Below are positions 7,472 through 13,723 of a stretch of DNA of 32,487 nt, piece by piece. The position numbers and the translations under genes are program-made. The DNA lies in IMG/VR virus record IMGVR_UViG_3300021197_001013, positions 1 through 32,487 of that record, one strand, 5' to 3'. A model generated the notes under the pieces. The model searched no databases and had not been told where the DNA came from. It saw only the letters and a program-made list of their open reading frames with translations. The DNA is from a virus. The stretch's first letter is position 1. Each line of letters opens with the position of its first letter.

Positions 7472-7762
7472 ATGATGGCGATGACACCTGAAAAGAAAGT
7501 AAAGGATAAGGTAGCTAAGGTACTCAAACAACTTGGTGCTTACTACTTCTTCCCCGCAACAGGTGGGTATGGACGTAGCGGTGTACCGGATATAGTCGGG
7601 TGCTACAACGGTAAGTTCTTCGGTATCGAGTGCAAGGCAGGGAAGAATACCACAACAGCTTTACAGGAGTTTGAGTTGGAGAAGATACGCAAGGCAGGAG
7701 GTATCGCCCTTGTGGTTAATGAAAATAATGTGGGAGATGTAGAAAGATTAGTACGGGGGTAG
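7472..7762 (+). CDS. VRR-NUC domain nuclease, 96 aa
   Basis: Almost the whole protein is a VRR-NUC domain, a small member of the PD-(D/E)XK nuclease group. Visible are a G-rich stretch GGYGRSGVPDIVGCYNG (residues 31-47, Asp40), the catalytic IECKAG (Glu53, Lys55) and a conserved Gln65 in ALQEFELEKI. The start could be any of three nearby ATGs at 7472, 7475 and 7481; AGGGGGA lies upstream. Phage VRR-NUC proteins of this size are thought to cleave branched DNA such as Holliday junctions. It stands about 420 bp upstream of the Tas-like gene, so action together with it is possible but not shown. Confidence 0.9.
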   Translation: MMAMTPEKKVKDKVAKVLKQLGAYYFFPATGGYGRSGVPDIVGCYNGKFFGIECKAGKNTTTALQEFELEKIRKAGGIALVVNENNVGDVERLVRG

Positions 7763-7786
7763 GTTTTTGTTGTTTTGTCCTACCCC
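7756..7786 (+). terminator. GC-rich hairpin over the VRR-NUC stop codon
   Basis: GGGGTAGG at 7756-7763 pairs perfectly with CCTACCCC at 7779-7786 around a T-rich 15-nt loop. The stop codon of the nuclease gene is inside the left arm. No T run follows the stem, so termination is not assured; it may protect or attenuate the transcript instead. Confidence 0.4.
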
Positions 7787-7787
7787 A

Positions 7788-7961
7788 GACCCCAGTAGCC
7801 GGTGGGTCGGGATCATATGCCCTAAAACAGCTACAGCGTACGCTTGGGTCACACTGCGAGAGGGTATCCCTTACAGCTCCGCCTAGGTGAGTACGTCGGT
7901 TAAGCCCCGATACGGTTAGTCGTGCGAGTAACGTAAAGTTCTCTGAATAGGTGGAGATACC
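7788..7961 (+). ncRNA. Candidate structured RNA or leader, unknown class
   Basis: No convincing reading frame exists between 7763 and 8006, and the sequence holds several complementary segments. CTCCGCCTA (7877-7885) pairs with TAGGTGGAG (7948-7956) with one G-U pair. Directly outside, GGTAT (7863-7867) pairs with ATACC (7957-7961). Inside, TCGG/CCGA near 7896-7910 and ACGGTTA/TAACGT near 7912-7934 form hairpins. Upstream, GACCC (7788-7792) pairs with GGGTC (7804-7808), and AGCGTACGCT (7835-7844) is palindromic. It does not fit tRNA or any riboswitch I can recall. It might regulate the downstream small gene and Tas gene or be an independent RNA. Confidence 0.4.
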
Positions 7962-8006
7962 TTATGTTACAGACCACGCACTTTAACTTAACTAAGGAGA
8001 ACAACG

Positions 8007-8192
8007 ATGCCTAAATACAAAGTAACGCGTATATACAGTTACCCCGCGTCGACAGTAGTCACTGCACCTAACTTAGAATCAGCAGAGCGCATGGCTGAGG
8101 ACATAGATGGATCAGAGTTTGGTCTACCGTACGGTGCCCTATGCGATACATGGGTTCATTCAATAACACAACAGGAGAGCGATGATGAGTAA
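8007..8192 (+). CDS. Small acidic protein upstream of Tas, 61 aa
   Basis: AAGGAG at 7995-8000 precedes the ATG at 8007. The product reads as a short beta strand (MPKYKVTRIYSYPASTVV) followed by an acidic helix (APNLESAERMAEDID), a layout similar to the 101-aa protein at 2052-2357. It ends in an acidic tail and overlaps the Tas-like gene by 11 bases, so the two are probably translated together. Whether it belongs to the RNA-guided system is unknown. Confidence 0.65.
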   Translation: MPKYKVTRIYSYPASTVVTAPNLESAERMAEDIDGSEFGLPYGALCDTWVHSITQQESDDE

Positions 8193-9051
8193 CTTAAAAA
8201 CAATAGTAAGAGGCGCGTACGATATACAGAAGAATAGAATCCAGACAGGTAATCGTTTGGTAGGAAACTTCAAAGCTAAACTTGGACAAGCACCGAGTGA
8301 GAAGGAAGATACAATCGACAAGGATGGGCAACAGATACTTGTTAACCTACGTAGGGCACACAAACTGCTTACCGAAGGAGTGGCTAGCTTTCCAAGGCAA
8401 GCTACGTTCAAGGGTGATGAGGTCATCAGTGACTACACCGAGTTGTGTCTGGTGGATAACTACCTAGAATTGGAGACGCAAGAGAAGAATCACTTCAGAC
8501 GTTTAGGTAATATCCTCAAGGGTTACCCTATCTACTCTCAATTTCTTGAAAATGTAACAGGCGTTGGTCCTGCTATGGCAGGGGTAATACTTAGTGAAAT
8601 AGATATTAGTAAAGCTGAGTATCCATCTAGCCTACACAAGTATGCAGGGTTAGATGTTGCAAGTGATGGGCAGGGGCGTAGCCGTAAGAAGGAACACTTA
8701 GAGGAGAGTGAATACGTAGACAGAGACGGTAACACTCAAACCAAGAAAGGTATTACTTTTAACCCATTCCTTAAGACCAAGTTAGTAGGTGTACTAGGTA
8801 GTAGTTTCATCAAACAATCGCCAGACAAATGTAAGTATCGTAAGGTGTATGATGATTACAAGCACCGACTAGAGCATATGGATGCCCATAAAGAGAAGCC
8901 CAAGGGACACCGACATAACATGGCAGTGCGGTATATGATTAAGATTTTCTTAATTGATCTGTACAACGAGTGGCGTAGCATCGAGGGGCTACCTGTTGCT
9001 CCCACATACAGCGAAGCTAAACTAGGTAAAGTACATAAGGTAGCCGCCTAG
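8182..9051 (+). CDS. tas: Tas-like protein (Nop/IS110 C-terminal fold), no nuclease
   Basis: Two adjacent ATGs at 8182 and 8185 follow GGAG at 8174-8177; the second has better spacing. Residues 1-120 are predicted helical and charged. Residues 125-160 carry the helix-hairpin-helix-like signature of the Transposase_20 domain of IS110 transposases: VTGVGPAMAGVILSEID, then SSLHKYAGLD. The basic stretch GQGRSRKK follows. The C-terminal part (248-265) has RHNMAVRYMIKIFLIDLY, as in that domain. The DEDD catalytic domain of IS110 enzymes is absent, and no RuvC or HNH motif is visible. Tas proteins of TIGR systems are, as I recall, related to Nop5 and IS110 proteins and come with or without nuclease domains. 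The guide-like array begins three bases after the stop, which is the strongest reason for this call. A degenerate IS110 relic is the alternative, but the frame is intact and 289 aa long. Confidence 0.8.
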   Translation: MMSNLKTIVRGAYDIQKNRIQTGNRLVGNFKAKLGQAPSEKEDTIDKDGQQILVNLRRAHKLLTEGVASFPRQATFKGDEVISDYTELCLVDNYLELETQEKNHFRRLGNILKGYPIYSQFLENVTGVGPAMAGVILSEIDISKAEYPSSLHKYAGLDVASDGQGRSRKKEHLEESEYVDRDGNTQTKKGITFNPFLKTKLVGVLGSSFIKQSPDKCKYRKVYDDYKHRLEHMDAHKEKPKGHRHNMAVRYMIKIFLIDLYNEWRSIEGLPVAPTYSEAKLGKVHKVAA

Positions 9052-9054
9052 CTA

Positions 9055-9765
9055 AACGAGTCAAATGGGTAAAGACAACCAACACACTCGAACGAGTCAT
9101 TCGAGAAAAGACAACCACGGCCCGCGAACGAGTCAAATGGGTAAAGACAACCATAGAGGTGGAACGAGTCATGGAGGGATAGACAACCAGACGAATGAAA
9201 CGAGTCACTGTGGAACAAACATTAGACACCCAAAGAAAGAGAGCGAGTCACTGTGGAACAAACATTAGACACCCAAAGAAAGATAGCGAGTCAGTAATGA
9301 GAAGACAACCACTGCGAAAGAACGAGTCCGAGGCGGGAAGGCAACCAGACCGGTTTAGCGAGTCATGGGGCACTAGACAACCAGTGAAATGAAACGAGTC
9401 AATGTTAGTGAGGCAACCATAGTTATTTAACGAGTCATAGCCAACTAGACAACCAGATGACGGAAACGAGTCATACGACGCGAGACAACCATGTCCCACG
9501 AACGAGTCAATCATGGAAAAAGACAGCCAAAAGAATGTAACGAGCCATATGAACGAAGACGACCAATACGATGTAGCGAGTCATCGAGTCTGAGACAACC
9601 AAAGTACATGAACGAGTCAAAGAGCGTCATAGACAACCAAAAAATTTGAACGAGTCTGAAGTATTTAGACAACCAAGATCGCAAAGCGAGTCACATGAAG
9701 ATAGGCAACCAGTAGTTCCAAACGAGTCAAATGCAATTAGAAACCCATATAAAGTAAGCGAGTCA
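9055..9765 (+). repeat. TIGR-like dual-spacer guide array, 19 units of 36 nt
   Basis: Motif A (consensus ARCGAGTCA, 20 copies) alternates with motif B (consensus AGRCAACCA, 19 copies). Each is followed by a variable segment, usually 9 nt, so the period is 36. B-to-A segments are 9 nt in all 19 units. A-to-B segments are 9 nt in 15 units, 16 nt in units 5 and 6, and 11 nt in units 13 and 16. Spacer pairs in order: aatgggtaa/acacactcg; ttcgagaaa/cggcccgcg; aatgggtaa/tagaggtgg; tggagggat/gacgaatga; ctgtggaacaaacatt/aagaaagag; ctgtggaacaaacatt/aagaaagat; gtaatgaga/ctgcgaaag; gaggcggga/gaccggttt; tggggcact/gtgaaatga; atgttagtg/tagttattt; tagccaact/gatgacgga; tacgacgcg/tgtcccacg; atcatggaaaa/aaagaatgt; tatgaacga/atacgatgt; tcgagtctg/aagtacatg; aagagcgtcat/aaaaatttg; gaagtattt/agatcgcaa; catgaagat/gtagttcca; aatgcaatt/tataaagta. 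Strand is assumed from the flanking genes. The array abuts the Tas-like gene and ends 16 bases before the next ATG. Confidence 0.9.
9199..9284 (+). repeat. Tandem duplication of one array unit (2 x 43 nt)
   Basis: Units 5 (9199-9241) and 6 (9242-9284) are 43 nt long and differ only at the second base of motif A (A or G) and the last base of the second spacer (g or t). Both carry the 16-nt A-to-B segment and the variant motif AGACACCCA. This is a recent duplication of one unit inside the array, so arrays can grow by copying. Confidence 0.85.
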
Positions 9766-9781
9766 TTAAGGAGGAAGAACT

Positions 9782-9928
9782 ATGAACCGAGATAGAGACC
9801 CAGTAATGGTAGACCTTAATCGTTACCTTATGACACAGGAAGATGATTACGTAGACCCCCTCGAAGCTGAGATACAATACCAAGAGTATCTTGCAGATCA
9901 GGATGAGGGTTGGAGGGACGACGAATGA
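9782..9928 (+). CDS. Small acidic protein after the array, 48 aa
   Basis: ATG at 9782 is preceded by AAGGAGG at 9768-9774, one of the best ribosome binding sites here, placed right after the last array motif. The product is very acidic (13 Asp/Glu in the last 25 residues) with tyrosines. It overlaps the next gene by four bases (ATGA). The strong site suggests translation from an mRNA whose leader is the array or its processed end. No family recognised. Confidence 0.65.
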   Translation: MNRDRDPVMVDLNRYLMTQEDDYVDPLEAEIQYQEYLADQDEGWRDDE

Positions 9929-10107
9929 AAAGACTAACCAAAGCAAGGCTTAGGAGAGAGCTGTCTATACTTAAGCAGGACATACAAGACTTACGACAAG
10001 CTGAGAAGATATGGGAAGGACTTCTTGCTAGTTGGCCTGATGACACCGACTACATTTATGTAGATGAAGAAGGTGCAGTTGAAGAAACTACTGGAGCATT
10101 ACACTAA
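9925..10107 (+). CDS. Small coiled-coil-like protein, 60 aa
   Basis: The frame is open from 9910, but the ATG at 9925 overlaps the previous stop (ATGA) and is preferred. The first 35 residues are a charged helix (KARLRRELSILKQDIQDLRQAEK) with heptad-like leucines, and the last 20 are acidic. It overlaps the following start by one base (TAATG). Function unknown. Confidence 0.6.
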   Translation: MKRLTKARLRRELSILKQDIQDLRQAEKIWEGLLASWPDDTDYIYVDEEGAVEETTGALH

Positions 10108-10340
10108 TGACACTAATGAAAAACGCTTTAGAGAAACAAACTGGTGGCACTCACTACAAGGATATGGCTATCCAACCGGCAGAATACGCCGAGAAGAACG
10201 GCTTGTCGTTGCTTGAGGGTAACATCGTTAAGTACATTTCACGTTGGAAGAAGAAAGGTCAACCGCTATCTGATCTCAACAAGATCATACACTGCGCGGA
10301 ACTGATAAAAGAAATCCACAACGTAAGCGAAGACAAATGA
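10107..10340 (+). CDS. DUF3310 protein, 77 aa
   Basis: The protein matches the pattern of DUF3310: THYKDMAIQPAEYAEKNG, then LLEGNIVKYISRWKKKG and DLNKIIHCAELIKEI. This small domain is very common in phages and is also found in the T7 gp1.7 nucleotide kinase; whether the isolated domain has that activity is not settled. The start ATG at 10107 shares a base with the previous stop codon; a second in-frame ATG at 10116 is possible. It lies in a chain of small overlapping genes before the nuclease and polymerase. Confidence 0.85.
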   Translation: MTLMKNALEKQTGGTHYKDMAIQPAEYAEKNGLSLLEGNIVKYISRWKKKGQPLSDLNKIIHCAELIKEIHNVSEDK

Positions 10341-10468
10341 AATTAACTATAGAGTTAGACGAAGAAGATGTGGAAGAAGTTATACAGCTTATGCACAGAG
10401 TTATCGAGGCTGTAGATAAGCTGGAAAACTATCAAGAAACTGGTATCAAGGAGATTGAGGATGAGTGA
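10337..10468 (+). CDS. Very small acidic protein, 43 aa
   Basis: ATG at 10337 overlaps the DUF3310 stop (ATGA), and its own stop overlaps the next gene by eight bases. The product is a single acidic helix with one histidine (MKLTIELDEEDVEEVIQ). Overlaps on both sides and continuous coding density support translation, though nothing in the sequence shows a function. Confidence 0.6.
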   Translation: MKLTIELDEEDVEEVIQLMHRVIEAVDKLENYQETGIKEIEDE

Positions 10469-10880
10469 TCCATATGTGTTTAACTGTACGATAGTGCGTG
10501 TAATTGATGGAGATACTGTAGATGTCGATGTTGATTTGGGTTTTGGTTGTTGGGTACGTGGGAACAATGGTCGGATTCGTTTGTTTGGCATTGACGCTCC
10601 CGAATCTCGCGGAGGAACTGTGGAAACAAAAGCACATGGGCTTCTCGCAAAGAAGTTTGTACAAGACTTCCTCAAAGTCGGAACGACGGCCACCTTAAGA
10701 ACTAAACAAAAAGGTAAGTTTGGCCGGTACTTAGGCGACTTCCAAGTAGGCAACAAGTGGTTATGTGCTTCGCTAGTCAAGAACTTCTTAGCCGTGCCGT
10801 ACACGGGGCAGAACAAAACGGAGATCGCAGTAGAGCATGAAGCTAACCGACAACAATTAATCAAACGAGGTTTACTATGA
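10461..10880 (+). CDS. Staphylococcal-nuclease-like enzyme, 139 aa
   Basis: The frame is open from 10455, but the ATG at 10461 has GGAG at 10450-10453 upstream. Motifs follow the SNase fold: TIVRVIDGDTVDVDVD (residues 10-25), GRIRLFGIDAPES (37-49) and KGKFGRYLGDF (84-94). Calcium-ligand and catalytic positions are present: Asp in IDGDT, Arg40 in RIRLFGID, Glu48 in APE, Arg89 in FGRY. There is no signal peptide, so it should act inside the cell, on host DNA or in phage DNA processing. Length is typical for phage thermonuclease-like proteins. Confidence 0.88.
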   Translation: MSDPYVFNCTIVRVIDGDTVDVDVDLGFGCWVRGNNGRIRLFGIDAPESRGGTVETKAHGLLAKKFVQDFLKVGTTATLRTKQKGKFGRYLGDFQVGNKWLCASLVKNFLAVPYTGQNKTEIAVEHEANRQQLIKRGLL

Positions 10881-11170
10881 AGCTATTGATTGCAGTTATA
10901 TTGTATTTGTTCCCACACGTAAGTATGGCCGAGTGTCAGTCTTTATGGGTAGACCACGACTACAATCCTAATACCCCTGCAATACAGAAACAAGTTTGTG
11001 ATTCACCCATAGACTTACCCGGCCTACCTAACATTTCTACCCCACCAATACAGACACCAACAATTCCACCAATCTCTTCACCTTACTTACCACCGATTGG
11101 GAATACTATCTGTCGAGAGGAATTAGTGTATCGAAACGGGGATTGGATAACTGAGATGGTTTGTTACTAA
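10877..11170 (+). CDS. Secreted proline-rich protein, 97 aa
   Basis: The start ATG overlaps the nuclease stop (ATGA). The first 18 residues form a classical signal peptide, MKLLIAVILYLFPHVSMA, with cleavage expected before Glu19. The mature part holds four cysteines (positions 20, 41, 82, 96) that could form two disulfides, and a central Pro/Ile/Thr-rich stretch (PPIQTPTIPPISSPYLPP). A periplasmic location is likely. It is unusual in the middle of a DNA replication block and may serve superinfection exclusion or lysis timing. I do not recognise a family. Confidence 0.75.
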   Translation: MKLLIAVILYLFPHVSMAECQSLWVDHDYNPNTPAIQKQVCDSPIDLPGLPNISTPPIQTPTIPPISSPYLPPIGNTICREELVYRNGDWITEMVCY

Positions 11171-11178
11171 GGACGCAT

Positions 11179-13077
11179 ATGAACATAATAACCGTAGACT
11201 TTGAGACCTATTACGACAAGAAGTTTTCCCTAAGTAAGTTAACGACTGAGCAGTACATACGTAGACCTGACTTTGAAGTGATTGGTCTGGGTGTAAAACT
11301 AAATAACGAAGAAACAGTTTGGTTAAGTGGAGAACACGATGACATCAAACGGTACCTACACGAAAACTATGACTGGGAAAACAGTGCTTTACTGGCTCAC
11401 AACACCATGTTTGATGGGGCTATTCTTAGTTGGATCTTTGATATTCACCCTAAGTTACTGCTTGATACACTCTGTATGGCGCGTGGTATACATGGGGTGG
11501 AAGTGGGCGGCTCACTAAAACACCTGTCCGAAATGTATGGGATCGGGGAGAAGGGCGACGAAGTTGTTAACGCACTTGGCATACGACGTAAGGATTTTAC
11601 GGAAGAAGGTTTGTCTAAGTATGGGGACTACTGCATACAAGACGTTGAACTTACCTATAAACTGTTTGGGATACTTATGAAAGTGTTCCCAAAGAAAGAA
11701 CTTAAAGTTATCGACATGACGCTACGCATGTTTGTGGAACCTAAGCTAAAGTTAAATGTTGCTAAGTTAGAAGATCATTTAGACACATTACAAGAGCAGA
11801 AAGAAAAGTTGCTAGAGGACTGTGGGATCGGGAAAGCAGAACTTATGTCTAACCCTAAGTTTGCGTTAGCACTTGAGGAGCTAGGTGTTAAGCCCCCTAA
11901 GAAAACTAGTTTACGTACAGGCGAGAAAACTTTTGCTTTTGCTAAGAATGATGAAGCGTTTAAGGCATTGCAAGAACATGACGACCCACGAGTGCAAGCC
12001 TTAGTAGCCGCACGTATAGGACTAAAAAGCACACTAGAAGAAACGCGTACTGAGAGGTTCATAGACATTGGGTTAGGCGGTACATTGCCCGTTCCTATTC
12101 GGTACTACGCCGCGCATACAGGACGGTGGGGCGGTTTGGATAAGGTAAACCTACAAAACCTACCATCACGAGGACCAAATGCCAAGGTATTGAAATCATG
12201 TATTTGCGCCCCTACTGGGTACACGTTGATTGAAGCGGACTCTGCACAAATAGAAGCCCGCGTACTGGCTTGGTTAGCAGAACAAAAGGACTTAGTTGAA
12301 GCCTTTGAGAAAGATGAAGATGTCTACAAAAAGATGGCGGCCAGTATATACAACAAGAAAGTAGAGGACGTTGATGCGGCTGAACGTTTTATTGGCAAGA
12401 CTACGATCCTAGGTGCAGGGTACGGAATGGGTTCAGTCCGGTTCCGAGAACAGCTTTTAGGTATGGGGGTAGAGGTTGAAGCGGAAGAGTGTGAACGTAT
12501 TATCAACGTGTACAGGAATACTAACAACAAGATTACGAAGTTGTGGAGGGCGGCTCAAACTGTTTTAGTGGGTATGCTACAGAAACATAAATATGCACTA
12601 GGGCTTAAAGGAGTGCTATCAGTACTGCCAGAAGTAAATGGTATACAGCTTCCGTCTAAACTAATCATGCGCTATGAAGACCTTAAGACCGATAAACCAA
12701 AATCAAAAGCAGACGCAAAAGCAGACCCAGAAGTACAGGTGAGGCCAAGTTATTCATATAAGACTCGACGAGGCCGAGTCAATATCTATGGGGGTAAGGT
12801 GATAGAGAATGTCTGTCAAGCGATCGCTAGATGCGTTATGTCAGACCAAATGTTAATGATTTCAAAAAGGTATCCTATCTTGCTTACTGTACACGACTCT
12901 GTGATATGCTGTGTTCCAGACGATGAAGTTGACGAAGCAGCGGCTTACGTTGATTCATGTATGCGTTATACACCGGACTGGGCGAGGGGACTTCCAGTGC
13001 GTGGTGACGTGGACGTAGGGAAAAATTACGGGGAGTGTAAAACATGGGTAAACCCGCATGGTCCTTTAGCAGCATAA
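11179..13077 (+). CDS. Family A DNA polymerase with 3'-5' exonuclease, 632 aa
   Basis: The ATG at 11179 follows AAGGA at 11169-11173; the frame is open 18 bases further up. The N-terminal 3'-5' exonuclease domain shows DFETYYD (residues 7-13) and a later ISVLAHNT-type region (ALLAHNTMFDG) and YCIQDVELTYKL. The polymerase domain shows motif A DSAQIEARVLAWL (about 353-365), motif B RFIGKTTILGAGYGMG (about 403-418) and motif C LTVHDSVI (about 569-576). Motif C has Ser in place of the usual Glu after the catalytic Asp. There is no 5' nuclease domain, as usual in phages. The gene overlaps the next by 34 bases. Confidence 0.95.
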   Translation: MNIITVDFETYYDKKFSLSKLTTEQYIRRPDFEVIGLGVKLNNEETVWLSGEHDDIKRYLHENYDWENSALLAHNTMFDGAILSWIFDIHPKLLLDTLCMARGIHGVEVGGSLKHLSEMYGIGEKGDEVVNALGIRRKDFTEEGLSKYGDYCIQDVELTYKLFGILMKVFPKKELKVIDMTLRMFVEPKLKLNVAKLEDHLDTLQEQKEKLLEDCGIGKAELMSNPKFALALEELGVKPPKKTSLRTGEKTFAFAKNDEAFKALQEHDDPRVQALVAARIGLKSTLEETRTERFIDIGLGGTLPVPIRYYAAHTGRWGGLDKVNLQNLPSRGPNAKVLKSCICAPTGYTLIEADSAQIEARVLAWLAEQKDLVEAFEKDEDVYKKMAASIYNKKVEDVDAAERFIGKTTILGAGYGMGSVRFREQLLGMGVEVEAEECERIINVYRNTNNKITKLWRAAQTVLVGMLQKHKYALGLKGVLSVLPEVNGIQLPSKLIMRYEDLKTDKPKSKADAKADPEVQVRPSYSYKTRRGRVNIYGGKVIENVCQAIARCVMSDQMLMISKRYPILLTVHDSVICCVPDDEVDEAAAYVDSCMRYTPDWARGLPVRGDVDVGKNYGECKTWVNPHGPLAA

Positions 13078-13721
13078 AGACGTTCGATCAATGCCCTAAA
13101 AAGTATTATCACACTAAAGTAACCAAAGACTATGAAGAGGATTTTAATACAGAAGCAATACTATACGGCAACGAGTTTCACGAAGCGGCAGAACAGTACG
13201 TACGTGGAGATGTCGAAGAGCTAGACCCAAGGTTTGCTTACGCAGAACCTACGTTAGACAAGCTTAAAGATATGGAAGGTGAGAAGCTTTGCGAATACAA
13301 AATGGGACTGACTGAGAACCTCGAACCTTGCGGTTTCTTTGACAAAGACGTGTGGTTTAGAGGGGTATCAGACCTTACTATAATCAATAGAGAAACAGGT
13401 GTAGCTAAAGTTATCGATTACAAAACAGGTAAGTCAGCTAAGTATGCAGATAAAGGACAGCTAGAACTAATGGCGTTAGCTACGTTTAAACATTTTCCAG
13501 AAATAAAAGTAGTGAAAGGTGGGTTGCTTTTTGTCGTTTGCAACGCATTTATTAAAGAAACATACACGATAGAGAATGAACCGAAACTCTGGGAAAAATG
13601 GCTTACCGAGTATGGCAAGCTAGAGAAAGCGTTTGAGGTAGATACTTGGAACGCCCATCCAACAGGACTTTGCCGTGCATGGTGCGTGGTGATTGAATGT
13701 CCGCATAACGGAAAGAGGTAA
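13044..13721 (+). CDS. Cas4/RecB-like PD-(D/E)XK nuclease, 225 aa
   Basis: Motifs in order are SFSSIKTFDQCPKKYY (Cys17), LYGNEFHEAAE (His46), FRGVSDLTII (Asp110), KVIDYKTGK (Asp125, Lys127) and GQLELMALA (Gln139), which define the RecB/Cas4 nuclease fold. Three C-terminal cysteines (210, 214, 219) together with Cys17 resemble the arrangement that holds a 4Fe-4S cluster in Cas4 and AddB. The C-terminal pattern LCRAWCVVIECPHNGKR is typical of phage members. It may process DNA ends with the polymerase and helicase encoded next to it. The start is supported by GGGGAG upstream, inside the polymerase gene. No CRISPR genes are nearby. Confidence 0.9.
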   Translation: MGKPAWSFSSIKTFDQCPKKYYHTKVTKDYEEDFNTEAILYGNEFHEAAEQYVRGDVEELDPRFAYAEPTLDKLKDMEGEKLCEYKMGLTENLEPCGFFDKDVWFRGVSDLTIINRETGVAKVIDYKTGKSAKYADKGQLELMALATFKHFPEIKVVKGGLLFVVCNAFIKETYTIENEPKLWEKWLTEYGKLEKAFEVDTWNAHPTGLCRAWCVVIECPHNGKR

Positions 13722-13723
13722 CT

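Noticed and set aside
7788-7961. tRNA or tmRNA gene
   Set aside because: No T-arm sequence of the GTTCRA type, no cloverleaf spacing and no CCA end could be found.
8182-9051. Active IS110-type insertion sequence
   Set aside because: The DEDD catalytic domain is missing, no element ends or target duplication could be seen, and the gene sits within an operon with overlapping neighbours.
9065-9514. Open frames on both strands across the array, including an 88-residue minus-strand frame with alternating DS and GCL triplets
   Set aside because: The 36-nt period is a multiple of three, so conserved DNA motifs mimic a peptide repeat. Length changes of 7 and 2 nt shift the frame, stops occur, and the conservation lies in 9-mers at a fixed DNA spacing.
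9055-9765. Classical CRISPR array
   Set aside because: Conserved elements are two different 9-mers with 9-nt variable parts, far shorter than CRISPR repeats and spacers, and no cas operon is nearby. The Cas4-like nuclease sits in the replication block.
9055-9765. Iteron or partition-site array for a plasmid-like replicon
   Set aside because: Identical spacing would suit binding sites, but the intervening segments are all different and neither motif is palindromic. The adjacent gene is neither a Rep nor a ParB protein.
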